DNA from: Noviherbaspirillum saxi
GTDB lineage: Bacteria > Pseudomonadota > Gammaproteobacteria > Burkholderiales > Burkholderiaceae_D
Assembly (NCBI RefSeq): GCF_003591035.1
Contig: NZ_QYUO01000002.1
Span: 806,001 to 870,000 of the forward strand
Reading direction: 5' to 3'
Length of the DNA: 64,000 bases
Part shown: one piece after another, positions 1-8,601 of the stretch
Position numbering within the stretch: the stretch's first letter is position 1
Layout: each line of letters starts with the position of its first letter
Program-made: the position numbers and the translations under genes
The notes under the pieces: model-generated
Told to the model about the DNA's origin: nothing
The model's database searches: none
The model's input: only the letters and a program-made list of their open reading frames with translations

Positions 1-306
1 GCGAGGATGAACCAGAAACTCGACTTGTCGAAAATCTCGGATCCGGAACTGCGACTGTTACCGGAACACTTCGTCGGCTACCGCGTGCCCACACTGGTCG
101 TTGGTGGCTTGCAAAACCGCCTGATCGGGGGCGAAACACACCTCGCCGCTGCACGGTGCATCCCTGGTGCTCAGGACTACACCTTTACCAACTCAGGTCA
201 TTCCTCCTACTTTGAGGAACCGGACCACTTCAACCGGGTCGTGGAGCAATTCATTTCCGTCCACGGCCACTTTTCGCAGACCGGCGAAGGAGGGAAGCCA
301 TGCTGA
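1..306 (+). CDS. alpha/beta hydrolase, C-terminal part (gene begins upstream of window)
   Basis: The frame is open to the window edge, so only the last third of the protein is present. It shows the end of an alpha/beta hydrolase fold: a strand ending in LVVGG, then the C-terminal catalytic histidine in NSGHSSYFEEP and a closing helix. The family uses Ser-His-Asp. The place where the acid normally sits (G-x-x-D after the strand) reads GLQN, so the Asp appears to be Asn here. The stop overlaps the next ATG by 7 bp, which indicates translational coupling to the GlcG-like and FAH genes. A role as C-C hydrolase or ester hydrolase in aromatic breakdown is inferred from context only. Confidence 0.75.
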   Translation, partial: ARMNQKLDLSKISDPELRLLPEHFVGYRVPTLVVGGLQNRLIGGETHLAAARCIPGAQDYTFTNSGHSSYFEEPDHFNRVVEQFISVHGHFSQTGEGGKPC

Positions 307-719
307 CCCGTCACTCACTGGCATTGCAAGAGGCAAAGGCGCTGTCAGCAGCGGCCGAACAAGCGGCTGGAACCTTGGGAGTGCAAGTTTCTATTGTAAT
401 CGTAGATTCAACCACTTATGCGCAGGTCGTCGTTCGCATGGACGGCGCACCACTGATGAGTGCACAAGGGGCGTTTGACAAAGCCCGTACTGCGGCTGAA
501 GGCGGTCATCCAACAAGCTTTTTCGAAAAGCCACTGAACGCGGGCCGTTACTCGATGCTCAAGCTTCCGCACACGCCGATCGAGGGCGGAGTGCCGGTGT
601 TTGTTTCCGGCGAGTGCGTTGGCGCGATTGGCATTGCCGGGGCGCCGCCTCACCTTGACGCGCAGATTGCGGAGTCGGCAATTGAATCATTTCTCAAATC
701 TTATGGAGACAATCGATGA
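300..719 (+). CDS. GlcG/HbpS family (DUF336) protein
   Basis: A 139-residue protein with the whole GlcG/HbpS domain: an N-terminal helix (LALQEAKALSAAAEQAA), a strand VSIVIVDS, a central ARTAA segment and a glycine-rich end (GECVGAIGIAG). Members bind heme or small ligands and often sit in catabolic operons as accessory proteins whose reaction is unknown. GAAGGAGGG lies just upstream of the ATG. It overlaps the hydrolase before it, and its stop overlaps the FAH gene start (ATGA), so the three genes are one translationally coupled unit. The family call is firm; the function is not. Confidence 0.85.
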   Translation: MLTRHSLALQEAKALSAAAEQAAGTLGVQVSIVIVDSTTYAQVVVRMDGAPLMSAQGAFDKARTAAEGGHPTSFFEKPLNAGRYSMLKLPHTPIEGGVPVFVSGECVGAIGIAGAPPHLDAQIAESAIESFLKSYGDNR

Positions 720-1564
720 AGTTAATAAGTTTCAAATCGGGGAAGCAGGCCTCTTGGGGGGCTGTCGTGGATGGGAGCATTGTTGATCTTGCTGTTCTTA
801 CGGGGCATCCGACCCTGAGAAGCGCCATCGAGGCCGGTGCGTTGGCAGAGATCGCTGATCTGATGGCGGATGCAAAGCCTACGCACACGATGGAGTCTGT
901 TACCTTGCTTCCGGTTGTTCCGGATCCGGCAAAGATTTTTTGCGTTGGTACAAACTACCATGACCATCGTATCGAGACGGGGCGGGAAGTGCCGGACTAT
1001 CCGGTGATCTTCGCTCGCTTCGCCAACTCGCAGGTAGGTCACCAGCAGCCCATTCTTTGCCCCGTCGAATCGGACCAACTGGATTTCGAAGGAGAGATCG
1101 CGGTCATTATCGGACGCCGCGGACGCCGCGTCTCCGAAGCAGAGGCCTGGGAGTATGTGGCTGGTTACGCCCCGTATTGCGACGGTACGATTCGCGACTG
1201 GCAGCGTCACACTCACCAGTGGATCCCTGGTAAAAATTTCCCTGCAACGGGTAGTTTCGGTCCCTGGATGGTCACGCGCGACGAGATTGAAGATGGAGCC
1301 GATCTGAGCCTCATCACCCGCCTGAACGGTCAAGAAGTGCAGCGGTCGTCGGCTTCGCTCATGATCTTTTCGATCCCAAAAATAATCGCCTATTGCTCAA
1401 GCTTTACCGAATTGGAGCCCGGTGATGTCATCGTAACAGGCACGCCTGGTGGCGTCGGAGGAAAACGTGTCCCGCCACTCTGGATGAAGGCGGGTGACAT
1501 TGTTGAGGTAGAGGTGGGGCAGGTCGGGACGCTACGCAACCCGATCGCAAATGCAGCAGCATGA
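716..1564 (+). CDS. fumarylacetoacetate hydrolase family protein
   Basis: A 282-residue FAH-fold enzyme. The N-terminal small domain (about 1-65) is followed by the catalytic domain starting with ICVGTNY-type sequence (FCVGTNYHDH), the metal-binding ExE pair in LDFEGEIAVIIG, an aspartate in YCDGTIRDWQ, and the C-terminal VTGTPGGVG loop typical of the family. Such enzymes hydrolyse acylpyruvates or act as hydratases or decarboxylases on meta-cleavage products. It differs clearly from the shorter fumarylpyruvate hydrolase further downstream, so it probably serves another substrate, perhaps together with the upstream alpha/beta hydrolase. The exact substrate cannot be read from sequence. Confidence 0.88.
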   Translation: MKLISFKSGKQASWGAVVDGSIVDLAVLTGHPTLRSAIEAGALAEIADLMADAKPTHTMESVTLLPVVPDPAKIFCVGTNYHDHRIETGREVPDYPVIFARFANSQVGHQQPILCPVESDQLDFEGEIAVIIGRRGRRVSEAEAWEYVAGYAPYCDGTIRDWQRHTHQWIPGKNFPATGSFGPWMVTRDEIEDGADLSLITRLNGQEVQRSSASLMIFSIPKIIAYCSSFTELEPGDVIVTGTPGGVGGKRVPPLWMKAGDIVEVEVGQVGTLRNPIANAAA

Positions 1565-1994
1565 CCTATGGCGTAGGCATGTGAGATGCTGTTGATCTAA
1601 TGGCCTGTAAAGCAGGCCTGCTGCCAACATCGTTAGGGGTTGCATCGGTGTCGAGGCTCGGCAACGGTGCAACCCGCCGGTTCTGATGCAGGCAATTGTC
1701 GAGTGCAAGGCAGAACCGTACCGAAAATGCAAGGCGCGAAAATCCGTGCAAAGGCCATATTGCGAGAAACAAGAGCGTCAATGCCGAAGCCGCCTCCGTT
1801 CGACCGCAAAGAATCAACAGTGCGACTACTGGCTACGTAACTAATAGCAGCAAAGGCCAAGTGAAAGCAAAAATCTGCAAGATGTGTGATGCAGCGATGC
1901 GTATAGTCCGTGTTGCTTTCCCAAAGCTTCTTTTCCAGAAAAAGTAAGCAGTAGACATCAATGCAGAATTAGAAAGCCGCATCAGGAGATACGC
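1565..1994. other. intergenic region, 430 bp, upstream of gentisate dioxygenase
   Basis: No supported gene; the short frames here lack start signals and family resemblance. A stem-loop with arms GGGTTGCA and TGCAACCC lies at 1637-1675 and may mark the end of the first operon, although no T-run follows. A perfect GCAGGCCTGC palindrome lies near 1612. The 3' part presumably carries the gentisate promoter, but no convincing -35/-10 pair was found. Confidence 0.6.
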
Positions 1995-3038
1995 ATGTCG
2001 AACACCCTTTCCTCGTCGCGCCAAGCCTATTATGGCGAGATTGCGAAGCACAATTTGTCACCTCTGTGGGAATCGCTGCACGCGCTCGTGCCGAAGGAAC
2101 CTCGTCCGCAGGCCATTCCCGCAATCTGGAAATACGCACACCTGCGCGACCTGTTATTGGAGTCAGGCCGGGTCATCAGTGCGGCCGAAGCCGTCCGTCG
2201 TGTGCTGATCCTTGAAAACCCTGGCTTGCCGGGCAAGGCAAGCATCACGTCGAATTTGTATGCCGGCTTCCAGCTGATTTTGCCGGGAGAAATCGCTCCG
2301 AGCCACCGTCATACGCAGTCAGCGCTGCGCTTCATCGTCGAAGGCAATGGTGCGTGGACCGCTGTCGACGGCGAGCGCACAACGATGCATCCAGGGGATT
2401 TCATCATCACGCCGTCATGGACATGGCATGACCACGGCAATCCGGAAATCGAGGCCGGCGGCGAACCGGTCGTGTGGCTCGACGGTCTCGACATCCCGCT
2501 GCTCCAGCAACTCGACGCGGGCTTCGCCGAGAACTTCCCCAGCGACACCCAGCCGATCAGCCGTCTGGAAGGCGACAGCTTTGCGCGCTACGGTTACAAC
2601 ATGCTGCCGGTGCACCACGAAGTGAAGAGCGGAAACTCGCCAATCTTTAACTACCCTTATGCACGCAGCCGCGAAGCTCTCGATACCTTACAGCGCACCG
2701 GCGCAATTGATGCGTTTGATGGCGTGAAGCTGCGCTACGTAAACCCCGCAACTGGCGGCTATCCGATGCCGACGATGGCGACCTTCATGCAACTGTTGCC
2801 AAAAGGCTTTAATGGAAAGGCTTATCGCAGCACAGAGTCGGCTGTGTTCAGCGTGGTCGAGGGCTGCGGCACCGTGATGATCGGCGAACATGCCTTTACC
2901 TTCGCGCCGCGCGACGTGTTTGTCGCGCCTTCATGGCAGCAAGTGCGTTTCGTAACTGAAGAGGACGCTGTGCTGTTTAGCTACTCGAACCGCCCCGTAC
3001 TCGCCGCACTTCACCTGCTGCGCGAAGAGCGCGCGTAA
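1995..3038 (+). CDS. nagI: gentisate 1,2-dioxygenase
   Basis: A 347-residue bicupin. The N-terminal cupin has the iron ligands in [12 protein letters not shown] (His104, His106) and SWTWHDHGN (His145), and a second, degenerate cupin occupies roughly 255-335. Gentisate dioxygenases use Fe(II) to cleave gentisate between C1 and C2, giving maleylpyruvate in the cytosol. The next two genes encode the isomerase and hydrolase that finish this route, which supports the assignment over salicylate or 1-hydroxy-2-naphthoate dioxygenase, the closest alternatives. CAGGAG sits 7 bases before the ATG. No gentisate-forming oxygenase is adjacent. Confidence 0.93.
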   Translation: MSNTLSSSRQAYYGEIAKHNLSPLWESLHALVPKEPRPQAIPAIWKYAHLRDLLLESGRVISAAEAVRRVLILENPGLPGKASITSNLYAGFQLILPGEIAPSHRHTQSALRFIVEGNGAWTAVDGERTTMHPGDFIITPSWTWHDHGNPEIEAGGEPVVWLDGLDIPLLQQLDAGFAENFPSDTQPISRLEGDSFARYGYNMLPVHHEVKSGNSPIFNYPYARSREALDTLQRTGAIDAFDGVKLRYVNPATGGYPMPTMATFMQLLPKGFNGKAYRSTESAVFSVVEGCGTVMIGEHAFTFAPRDVFVAPSWQQVRFVTEEDAVLFSYSNRPVLAALHLLREERA

Positions 3039-3111
3039 TCACCCTCATCAAATCGATCGCGCGGTCTAATCCGCTCAGCGCGAGACCTTAGTCAATATAG
3101 AGAGAAACTGC

Positions 3112-3810
3112 ATGGCTTTTATTTTTCCACCAGAGGATCCGGTCGTTGTGCCGGTCGTGGGAACGAGCGATTCGATCGCAGTGCGTCGAATCTATTGCGT
3201 CGGCCGAAATTATGCGGCGCACGCGCGCGAGATGGGCTTCGACCCGGATCGCGAGCCGCCGTTCTTTTTTCTCAAGCCAGACAATGCCGTGGTCCCAGTG
3301 GCTTACGATCAAGTACTTGAACTCGACTACCCGTCCGAGACGCAGAACTATCACTACGAAGCGGAACTTGTGGCTGTGATTGGCAAAAGTGGTTCCAATG
3401 TGCCGCTTGAACAAGCGCTCGAATACGTGTGGGGCTATGCGGTCGGCCTCGATATGACCCGCCGCGATCTCCAGATGAAGATGCGGGAAATGGGCCGTCC
3501 ATGGGAGATCGGCAAGGCATTCGACCGCTCGGCGCCAATCGGCCCGATTCATCCCGCCACAAGTGTCGGTCACATCGCAATGGCCGACCTATGGCTTACC
3601 GTTAATGGTGACACCAAACAGAAGAGCAATGTTACCCACCTGATCTGGTCAGTGGCCGAGACAGTTGCGTACCTGTCGAAGTTCTTCCGCCTTGAGCCAG
3701 GCGATCTGATCTACACCGGCACCCCGGAAGGCGTCGGTCCGGTCACAACGGGTGACACGATCAGGGTCGGGGTCGATCGCCTGGGCGAACTCACTGTACG
3801 CATTGTGTAG
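3112..3810 (+). CDS. nagK: fumarylpyruvate hydrolase (FAH family)
   Basis: A 232-residue single-domain FAH protein. It starts the catalytic core early (IYCVGRNYAAHAREMG), has the metal ligands in HYEAELVAVIG (Glu83, Glu85) and Asp114 in VGLDMTRRDLQ, and closes with YTGTPEGVGPV. Its length and these motifs match NagK-type fumarylpyruvate hydrolases, which split fumarylpyruvate into fumarate and pyruvate. It lies between the gentisate dioxygenase and the maleylpyruvate isomerase, 12 bp from the latter, as expected of a complete gentisate operon. An acylpyruvase role is the main alternative. Confidence 0.9.
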   Translation: MAFIFPPEDPVVVPVVGTSDSIAVRRIYCVGRNYAAHAREMGFDPDREPPFFFLKPDNAVVPVAYDQVLELDYPSETQNYHYEAELVAVIGKSGSNVPLEQALEYVWGYAVGLDMTRRDLQMKMREMGRPWEIGKAFDRSAPIGPIHPATSVGHIAMADLWLTVNGDTKQKSNVTHLIWSVAETVAYLSKFFRLEPGDLIYTGTPEGVGPVTTGDTIRVGVDRLGELTVRIV

Positions 3811-3822
3811 CGGAAGCCTGCC

Positions 3823-4476
3823 ATGGAGCTCTTTAGTTTTTTCAATAGTTCGGCTTCGTATCGTGTGCGTATTGCACTTGCGCTCAAGGACATTCCTTTC
3901 GAGTACCACCCGATCAATATCCGAACGGGTGAACATCATAAGGAGGTGTATGTAAAAGGTTCCAGTCCGTCTGCGAGCGTTCCTGCCATGAGAGATGGCG
4001 AATTTAGCCTTAGTCAATCACTCGCCATAATTGACTGGCTGGACGCACACTATCCCGAGCCTCGCCTGATTCCTATCAATGGAGACGCACGGGCACGCGT
4101 ATTGGAACTGAGCTGCCTCATCGCCTGCGACATCCACCCCGTTAACAACATGCGCATACTGAAATACCTGCAAGACGAGTTAAAGGTGACCCCAACGCAG
4201 AAAGAAGCTTGGTACCAGCACTGGATCGCCGAAGGCATGGACGCCGTAGAGCGACTGTTACAGCGGGCGGAAAAGCAATCCGGTGGGCCTTGGTGTTTCG
4301 GCAAAGTACCCACCTTGGCCGATTGCTGCCTCATTCCACAAATGGCCAATGCAAAGCGTTTCGGATGCGATTTGTCCAGATATTCGTTGGCAAATGCCAT
4401 CTATCTGCATGCAATGGCGGACCCGGCTTTCATCCAGGCAGCACCAACGAATCAACCGGACCATATCGCGCCGTGA
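3823..4476 (+). CDS. nagL: maleylpyruvate isomerase, zeta-class GST
   Basis: A 217-residue glutathione-transferase fold protein with the zeta-class N-terminal motif FFNSSASYRVRIAL; the Cys of maleylacetoacetate isomerases is replaced by Ala, and NagL-type maleylpyruvate isomerases also vary here. It would use glutathione to isomerise maleylpyruvate to fumarylpyruvate. The thioredoxin-like domain covers about 1-80 and the helical domain 90-215. It ends the dioxygenase-hydrolase-isomerase set. Maleylacetoacetate isomerase is the alternative name, but a gentisate context favours maleylpyruvate. Confidence 0.88.
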   Translation: MELFSFFNSSASYRVRIALALKDIPFEYHPINIRTGEHHKEVYVKGSSPSASVPAMRDGEFSLSQSLAIIDWLDAHYPEPRLIPINGDARARVLELSCLIACDIHPVNNMRILKYLQDELKVTPTQKEAWYQHWIAEGMDAVERLLQRAEKQSGGPWCFGKVPTLADCCLIPQMANAKRFGCDLSRYSLANAIYLHAMADPAFIQAAPTNQPDHIAP

Positions 4477-4510
4477 GTGCGTGGTGGTCCTATCCCGGAA
4501 GATGGAAATG

Positions 4511-4540
4511 ACGCGAACAAGTGACGCGTTTTTGTTTTTT
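4511..4540 (+). terminator. possible intrinsic terminator after nagL-type gene
   Basis: Short arms ACGCG and CGCGT with a 9-base loop, followed by TTTTGTTTTTT. The stem is only 5 bp, so termination may be partial. It would separate the gentisate genes from the downstream hydroxylase operon. Confidence 0.4.
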
Positions 4541-4599
4541 CGTATCGCCCGGGGTCCCATTGAAAAATTAGCAGTTATTTATGGAGCAGGAGACAAGTT

Positions 4600-6354
4600 A
4601 TGACGGAATTAGTACACGTAGACGTGCTGGTGGCGGGTGCGGGTCCGGCCGGAGCTTCTACCGCAGTATTTCTCGGGAAGCAGGGAATCCGCACGCTGAT
4701 GATTTCCCGCAATCGCGGTACGGCAGACACGCCACGCGCGCACATAGTCAATCAGCGCTCTATGGAAGTGTTACGCGACGCCGGACTGGAGGCCGACTGC
4801 CTTGCCGTCGCATCCCCGGCCGAACATATTGCCAACACGTTTTTTCTCCGCGGCTTGGCCGGTGAGGAAATGGCTCGCCAGTGGGCGTGGGGCAACAACC
4901 CCGCGCGCATGGGCGATGTACTCACGGCAAGTCCTTGCTCCTTCGTTGATTTTCCGCAGACCAAGATGGAACCAATCCTCGTAGCTGAGGCCACGCGCTT
5001 AGGCGTCAACGTGCGTTACGACACGGAGCTGTTGTCGTTTGAGCATGGCGATGATGGAGTAACGGCCAAACTAGTGGATCGCGTCAGTCAACAGGAGTAT
5101 TTCGTGCGCGCCAAATACTTGATTGGTGCCGACGGCGCGAACAGTCGTGTCGTCAAACAACTCGGCTTGCCACTGGCCGGCAAGGAAGGGCTGGGCTCGG
5201 CCTATAACGTTCTGTGCGAAATGGATTTATCGGCCTATACCGCGCACCGTAAGGGATCGCTTTATCTGATACTGCAGGCCGGCGTAGCGGAGTGGGCCGG
5301 CGTCGTCGTATTCCGCATGGTCCATGCCTGGAACAAGTGGCTTGTTTCGATCTACATCCCGCCAACATACAGCGGCCCTGATGCGACCCAGGAACAGATC
5401 GTATCGCGTATTCGTCAAGCCATCGCCGACCCGGCGGCGGCAGATTTGCCCATCAAGGTGTTAAACACCTCGAAGTGGTCGATCAACGACATCCATGCTG
5501 AAAAAATTTCGGATGGACGTGTGCATTGTATGGGTGACGCCGTCCATCGCCACCCGCCGGCGGCAGCGCTTGGTTCCAACACTTGTGTGCAGGACGGTTT
5601 CAACCTTGCGTGGAAGCTCGCTCTGGTGTTGAAGGGCAAGGCGCATCCGCGCTTGCTCGACAGCTTTAACGCGGAGCGCCAACCAGTCGCCAAACAGATC
5701 GTGGCACGGGCCAACTTGAGCATGTGGCAGGCGAACGGTCTGGCGGACTACCTGGGTGCCTGTCTTTTCAGCACACAGACGGAGGCCGACGTGAACGGAA
5801 AACTGGCAACGCGCGAAGGCCAGGAGACTCTGCGGCAGCAACTTCTCGACACGCGCTACAACGGTGAAGCGCATGGCGTCGAGTTGTCACGCAATTATCG
5901 TTCGGATGCCGTCGTCGAAGATGGCACGCCGGAACCCATACCTCCACAAGATCCGGAACTTTACTACCAGCCTTCGACACGACCAGGCTCCGCATTGCCG
6001 CATGGATGGCTTGTGCCTCGAAAGCCTAGCCCGCTCGTATCGACGCTGGATCTGGCAGGTAAAGGCAAGTTCCATATTTTCTCTTCGCACGGGGGCGAGG
6101 CATGGAAGCAAGCGGCGAAGAATGTGTCGGAAAAATTCAATGTCGACATCGGCGTCACCTTGGTGGGCACTGGCCTGGACTTCGAAGACCCATACCTGGA
6201 CTGGTCGAGGGTTCGCGGTACCGAAGACGATGGTTGCGTACTAGTGCGTCCCGATCTGGTCGTCGGCTGGCGCTGTCCACAATTGCCGGTCAATCCGACA
6301 AAGGTGTTATCGCAGACCATGGCAAGCATTCTAGGTTGGTCTACAACAGATTGA
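4600..6354 (+). CDS. FAD-dependent aromatic hydroxylase, TfdB/phenol 2-monooxygenase family
   Basis: A 584-residue class A flavoprotein monooxygenase. Motifs in order: GxGxxG dinucleotide fold (VAGAGPAGAS, 12-20), TPRAHIVNQRSMEVLRD near 44-60, the DG motif IGADGANSR (175-183), the GD motif GDAVHRHPP (312-320), and a C-terminal thioredoxin-like domain beginning after RPGSALPHGW. Overall it closely resembles chlorophenol hydroxylase TfdB. Such enzymes use NAD(P)H and O2 to add an ortho hydroxyl group to a phenol, giving a catechol. An extradiol dioxygenase follows 22 bp downstream, consistent with that product. AGGAGA precedes the ATG. The actual substrate is unknown; hydroxylation to gentisate is less likely for this subfamily. 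Confidence 0.88.
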   Translation: MTELVHVDVLVAGAGPAGASTAVFLGKQGIRTLMISRNRGTADTPRAHIVNQRSMEVLRDAGLEADCLAVASPAEHIANTFFLRGLAGEEMARQWAWGNNPARMGDVLTASPCSFVDFPQTKMEPILVAEATRLGVNVRYDTELLSFEHGDDGVTAKLVDRVSQQEYFVRAKYLIGADGANSRVVKQLGLPLAGKEGLGSAYNVLCEMDLSAYTAHRKGSLYLILQAGVAEWAGVVVFRMVHAWNKWLVSIYIPPTYSGPDATQEQIVSRIRQAIADPAAADLPIKVLNTSKWSINDIHAEKISDGRVHCMGDAVHRHPPAAALGSNTCVQDGFNLAWKLALVLKGKAHPRLLDSFNAERQPVAKQIVARANLSMWQANGLADYLGACLFSTQTEADVNGKLATREGQETLRQQLLDTRYNGEAHGVELSRNYRSDAVVEDGTPEPIPPQDPELYYQPSTRPGSALPHGWLVPRKPSPLVSTLDLAGKGKFHIFSSHGGEAWKQAAKNVSEKFNVDIGVTLVGTGLDFEDPYLDWSRVRGTEDDGCVLVRPDLVVGWRCPQLPVNPTKVLSQTMASILGWSTTD

Positions 6355-6376
6355 TTACACCGATAAAGGACACATC

Positions 6377-7315
6377 ATGAGCAATACGAGTTTGATTACT
6401 CATCTGCGCTTCGTAGGTTTTGCAATGCCGCAGTTAGAAGAACAGCGTGCTTTTTACAGTAAGGAATGGGGCCTTACCGAAGTCACAGAGAAAGATGGTG
6501 TGTATTACTTCGCAGCGGAAGGTTCGCCAGAGCCGTATGTCCTCCGTTTGCGCAAGGACGATAAAAAGCGCGCGGACGTGATAAGTTTCGGCACCGCGAG
6601 CCGTTCAAACGTTAACCTGTTAGCGGAGCTGTTAAAGCTGGATGGCGTCAAGGTTATCCATGAACCGTGCGAACTCTCCACACCTGGCGGCGGCTATGGC
6701 GTGCGCTTTTTCGATCTCGATGGTCGCGTCGTCGAAGTCTCGGCTGAGGTCGCGCCGCGCGAGCACCGCGAACTTGCGTCTGGCGAGTCAATTCCTGCAC
6801 GGCTTTCCCATTGCGTGGTCAATTCGCCGAATCCCCAGGCGACGGTTGATTGGTACGAAAAATATCTAGGTTTCCGTGTAGTTGAAACCTTGCACATCCA
6901 TGGCAGGACACTGATGTGGTTCATGCGCTGCAGCCATCCGCAGCACCATGTATTCGCCGTGGGTAATGGACCGCACGTTGCGATGCACCACGTGTCGTTC
7001 GATATGCGCGGCATCGATGAATTCCTCCGCGGTGTGGGACGGTTGCAGCGTGATGGTAACGAACTGATTTGGGGTCCGGGTCGTCACCAGACTGGCGATA
7101 ACGCGTATGGCTATTTTCAGGATGCAGCAGGCAATACGGTGGAATACACCGCCGGTATGAGTCAGCTTGATGATGCATGGAAGGCGACGGAAGGTGACCT
7201 GTCTGACCCAGCCGTACTCGATGTATGGGGAACCTCCAACGCGTGGGGAGAGCACGTCATGCGCAGTCACTTCAACACGCCAGACGAGGGTTTGTTCGTG
7301 GCCCCGCCGCTTTAA
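6377..7315 (+). CDS. type I extradiol dioxygenase (VOC superfamily)
   Basis: A 312-residue two-domain protein. The N-terminal vicinal-oxygen-chelate module (about 8-125) is non-catalytic. The C-terminal module carries the expected Fe(II) ligands: His145 in ARLSHCVVNS, His205 in AMHHVSFDM and Glu256 in GNTVEYTAG, with the spacing of 2,3-dihydroxybiphenyl dioxygenases. It would cleave a catechol next to its hydroxyls. Following a TfdB-type hydroxylase, it probably acts on that enzyme's product. Similarity to 2,3-dihydroxy-p-cumate or dihydroxybiphenyl dioxygenases is at family level only. Confidence 0.88.
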   Translation: MSNTSLITHLRFVGFAMPQLEEQRAFYSKEWGLTEVTEKDGVYYFAAEGSPEPYVLRLRKDDKKRADVISFGTASRSNVNLLAELLKLDGVKVIHEPCELSTPGGGYGVRFFDLDGRVVEVSAEVAPREHRELASGESIPARLSHCVVNSPNPQATVDWYEKYLGFRVVETLHIHGRTLMWFMRCSHPQHHVFAVGNGPHVAMHHVSFDMRGIDEFLRGVGRLQRDGNELIWGPGRHQTGDNAYGYFQDAAGNTVEYTAGMSQLDDAWKATEGDLSDPAVLDVWGTSNAWGEHVMRSHFNTPDEGLFVAPPL

Positions 7316-7326
7316 GGAATGCAGCA

Positions 7327-8601
7327 ATGATAACGCTAATTGCAAACGCAAATGTTTTCGACGGTAGCGGTAGTCCGCGACGCAACGCTGATGTGCTCAT
7401 CGAGGGTAATCGCATCGTGCACATTGCCGACCACATCGCGCGACCCGAGGGAAGCAATGTCCATATCATTGACGCTGGTGGCGCCACGCTGATGCCGGGT
7501 TTGGTGGATGGACACACCCACCTCGGCCTTGGATCGACAATCGAGCACCGATCATCACGCACCGAACCCGAGGAAGAACAGGCACTCATCATCAGCCACA
7601 ACGCGCGGGTTATGCTTGATCACGGCTATACCAGTATTTATTCCGGTGGCAATCGGCGTCCGCGCGTGGAAGTCGCATTGCGCAAGGCGACCCGCGAAGG
7701 CTGGATGCCTGGCCCACGTCTACGCGCGGCATCGTGGGAAGTCAGTGCAGATACGATGAAGTCGCCGTCTGCCACACTCAAGCCGAAGTCCATTGAAGGC
7801 CACATTGGTGCGAATGAACGCGCGCCGATTACCGATCAGGTGCGCAAGTTTGTACACGACATGGCCGATGTCGGTGTGGATATCGTCAAGATGCCGATCA
7901 CCGGTGAAAGCGCGCTCATCGAGTACACGTCGTGCATTCTTGAGTTCAAGGAAGAAGAGGTGGCGGCGGCTGGTGAAGCGGCGCGCGAGCGAGGCCTGTG
8001 GCTCACTGCGCATGCTCATTCGCCGGAAGGCATTCAGATGGCAATTCGCCACGGCTTTCGCGCAATTTACCACGCGACCTACATGGATGACGATTCCATC
8101 GCAATGGCTGCAAACGCGAAGGATCCAATCTTTATAGCGCCATCGCCGGGAAGCCTGTGGATGATGGGTAATATGGACAAGCCGGCGACGCCGGGCATGG
8201 AAGTCGATGCGGCAACTGCGAGCATTCGTGAAGTGGTTCCGAAGCTGGTCAAGGCGGGCATCCGCGTTGTGCCAGGCAGCGATTACGGTTTCGGCTTCAA
8301 TCCTATTGGACTGAATGCGAAAGATCTCGAACTGTTTGTCGAATGGTTCGGCATGACGCCGTCTGAATCGCTGCGCTGCGCTACCGAATACGGTGGACAG
8401 TTGATGGGCATGGGCGACGAGCTTGGCTTGGTGCGGGAAGGTTATTTGGCTGATTTGCTGCTCGTCGACGGCGATCCGACGACTGACATCACGATTCTGC
8501 AAAATCCGGAACGGCTATCGATGATCATGAAGGATGGCAATCTGTACAAACTGGCATGCCATCGCGGCATTGATCGCGCCACGATCCCGCCTTCTGTATG
8601 A
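7327..8601 (+). CDS. metal-dependent amidohydrolase, imidazolonepropionase-like
   Basis: A 424-residue amidohydrolase-superfamily protein. Metal and catalytic residues are visible: HxH in DGHTHLG (His63, His65), Lys188 in DIVKMPITG, His229 in LTAHAHSPEG, His249 in IYHATYMDD and Asp319 in VPGSDYGFG. The ATG 12 bp after the previous stop is chosen because MITLIANANVFDG is the usual start of this family; an earlier in-frame start would overlap the dioxygenase gene heavily. It likely hydrolyses an amide, carbamate or cyclic C-N bond. Its presence next to a carboxylesterase in a hydroxylase/dioxygenase operon suggests that the substrate enters as a conjugate or ring-opened amide. Confidence 0.88.
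   Translation: MITLIANANVFDGSGSPRRNADVLIEGNRIVHIADHIARPEGSNVHIIDAGGATLMPGLVDGHTHLGLGSTIEHRSSRTEPEEEQALIISHNARVMLDHGYTSIYSGGNRRPRVEVALRKATREGWMPGPRLRAASWEVSADTMKSPSATLKPKSIEGHIGANERAPITDQVRKFVHDMADVGVDIVKMPITGESALIEYTSCILEFKEEEVAAAGEAARERGLWLTAHAHSPEGIQMAIRHGFRAIYHATYMDDDSIAMAANAKDPIFIAPSPGSLWMMGNMDKPATPGMEVDAATASIREVVPKLVKAGIRVVPGSDYGFGFNPIGLNAKDLELFVEWFGMTPSESLRCATEYGGQLMGMGDELGLVREGYLADLLLVDGDPTTDITILQNPERLSMIMKDGNLYKLACHRGIDRATIPPSV

Noticed and set aside
1640..1947. Short frames upstream of the gentisate dioxygenase gene
   Set aside because: No ribosome site, no family resemblance and overlapping alternatives on both strands.
7225..7326. Upstream in-frame start for the amidohydrolase
   Set aside because: It would overlap the dioxygenase gene by 91 bp and add residues unlike the family's MITLIAN-type start.
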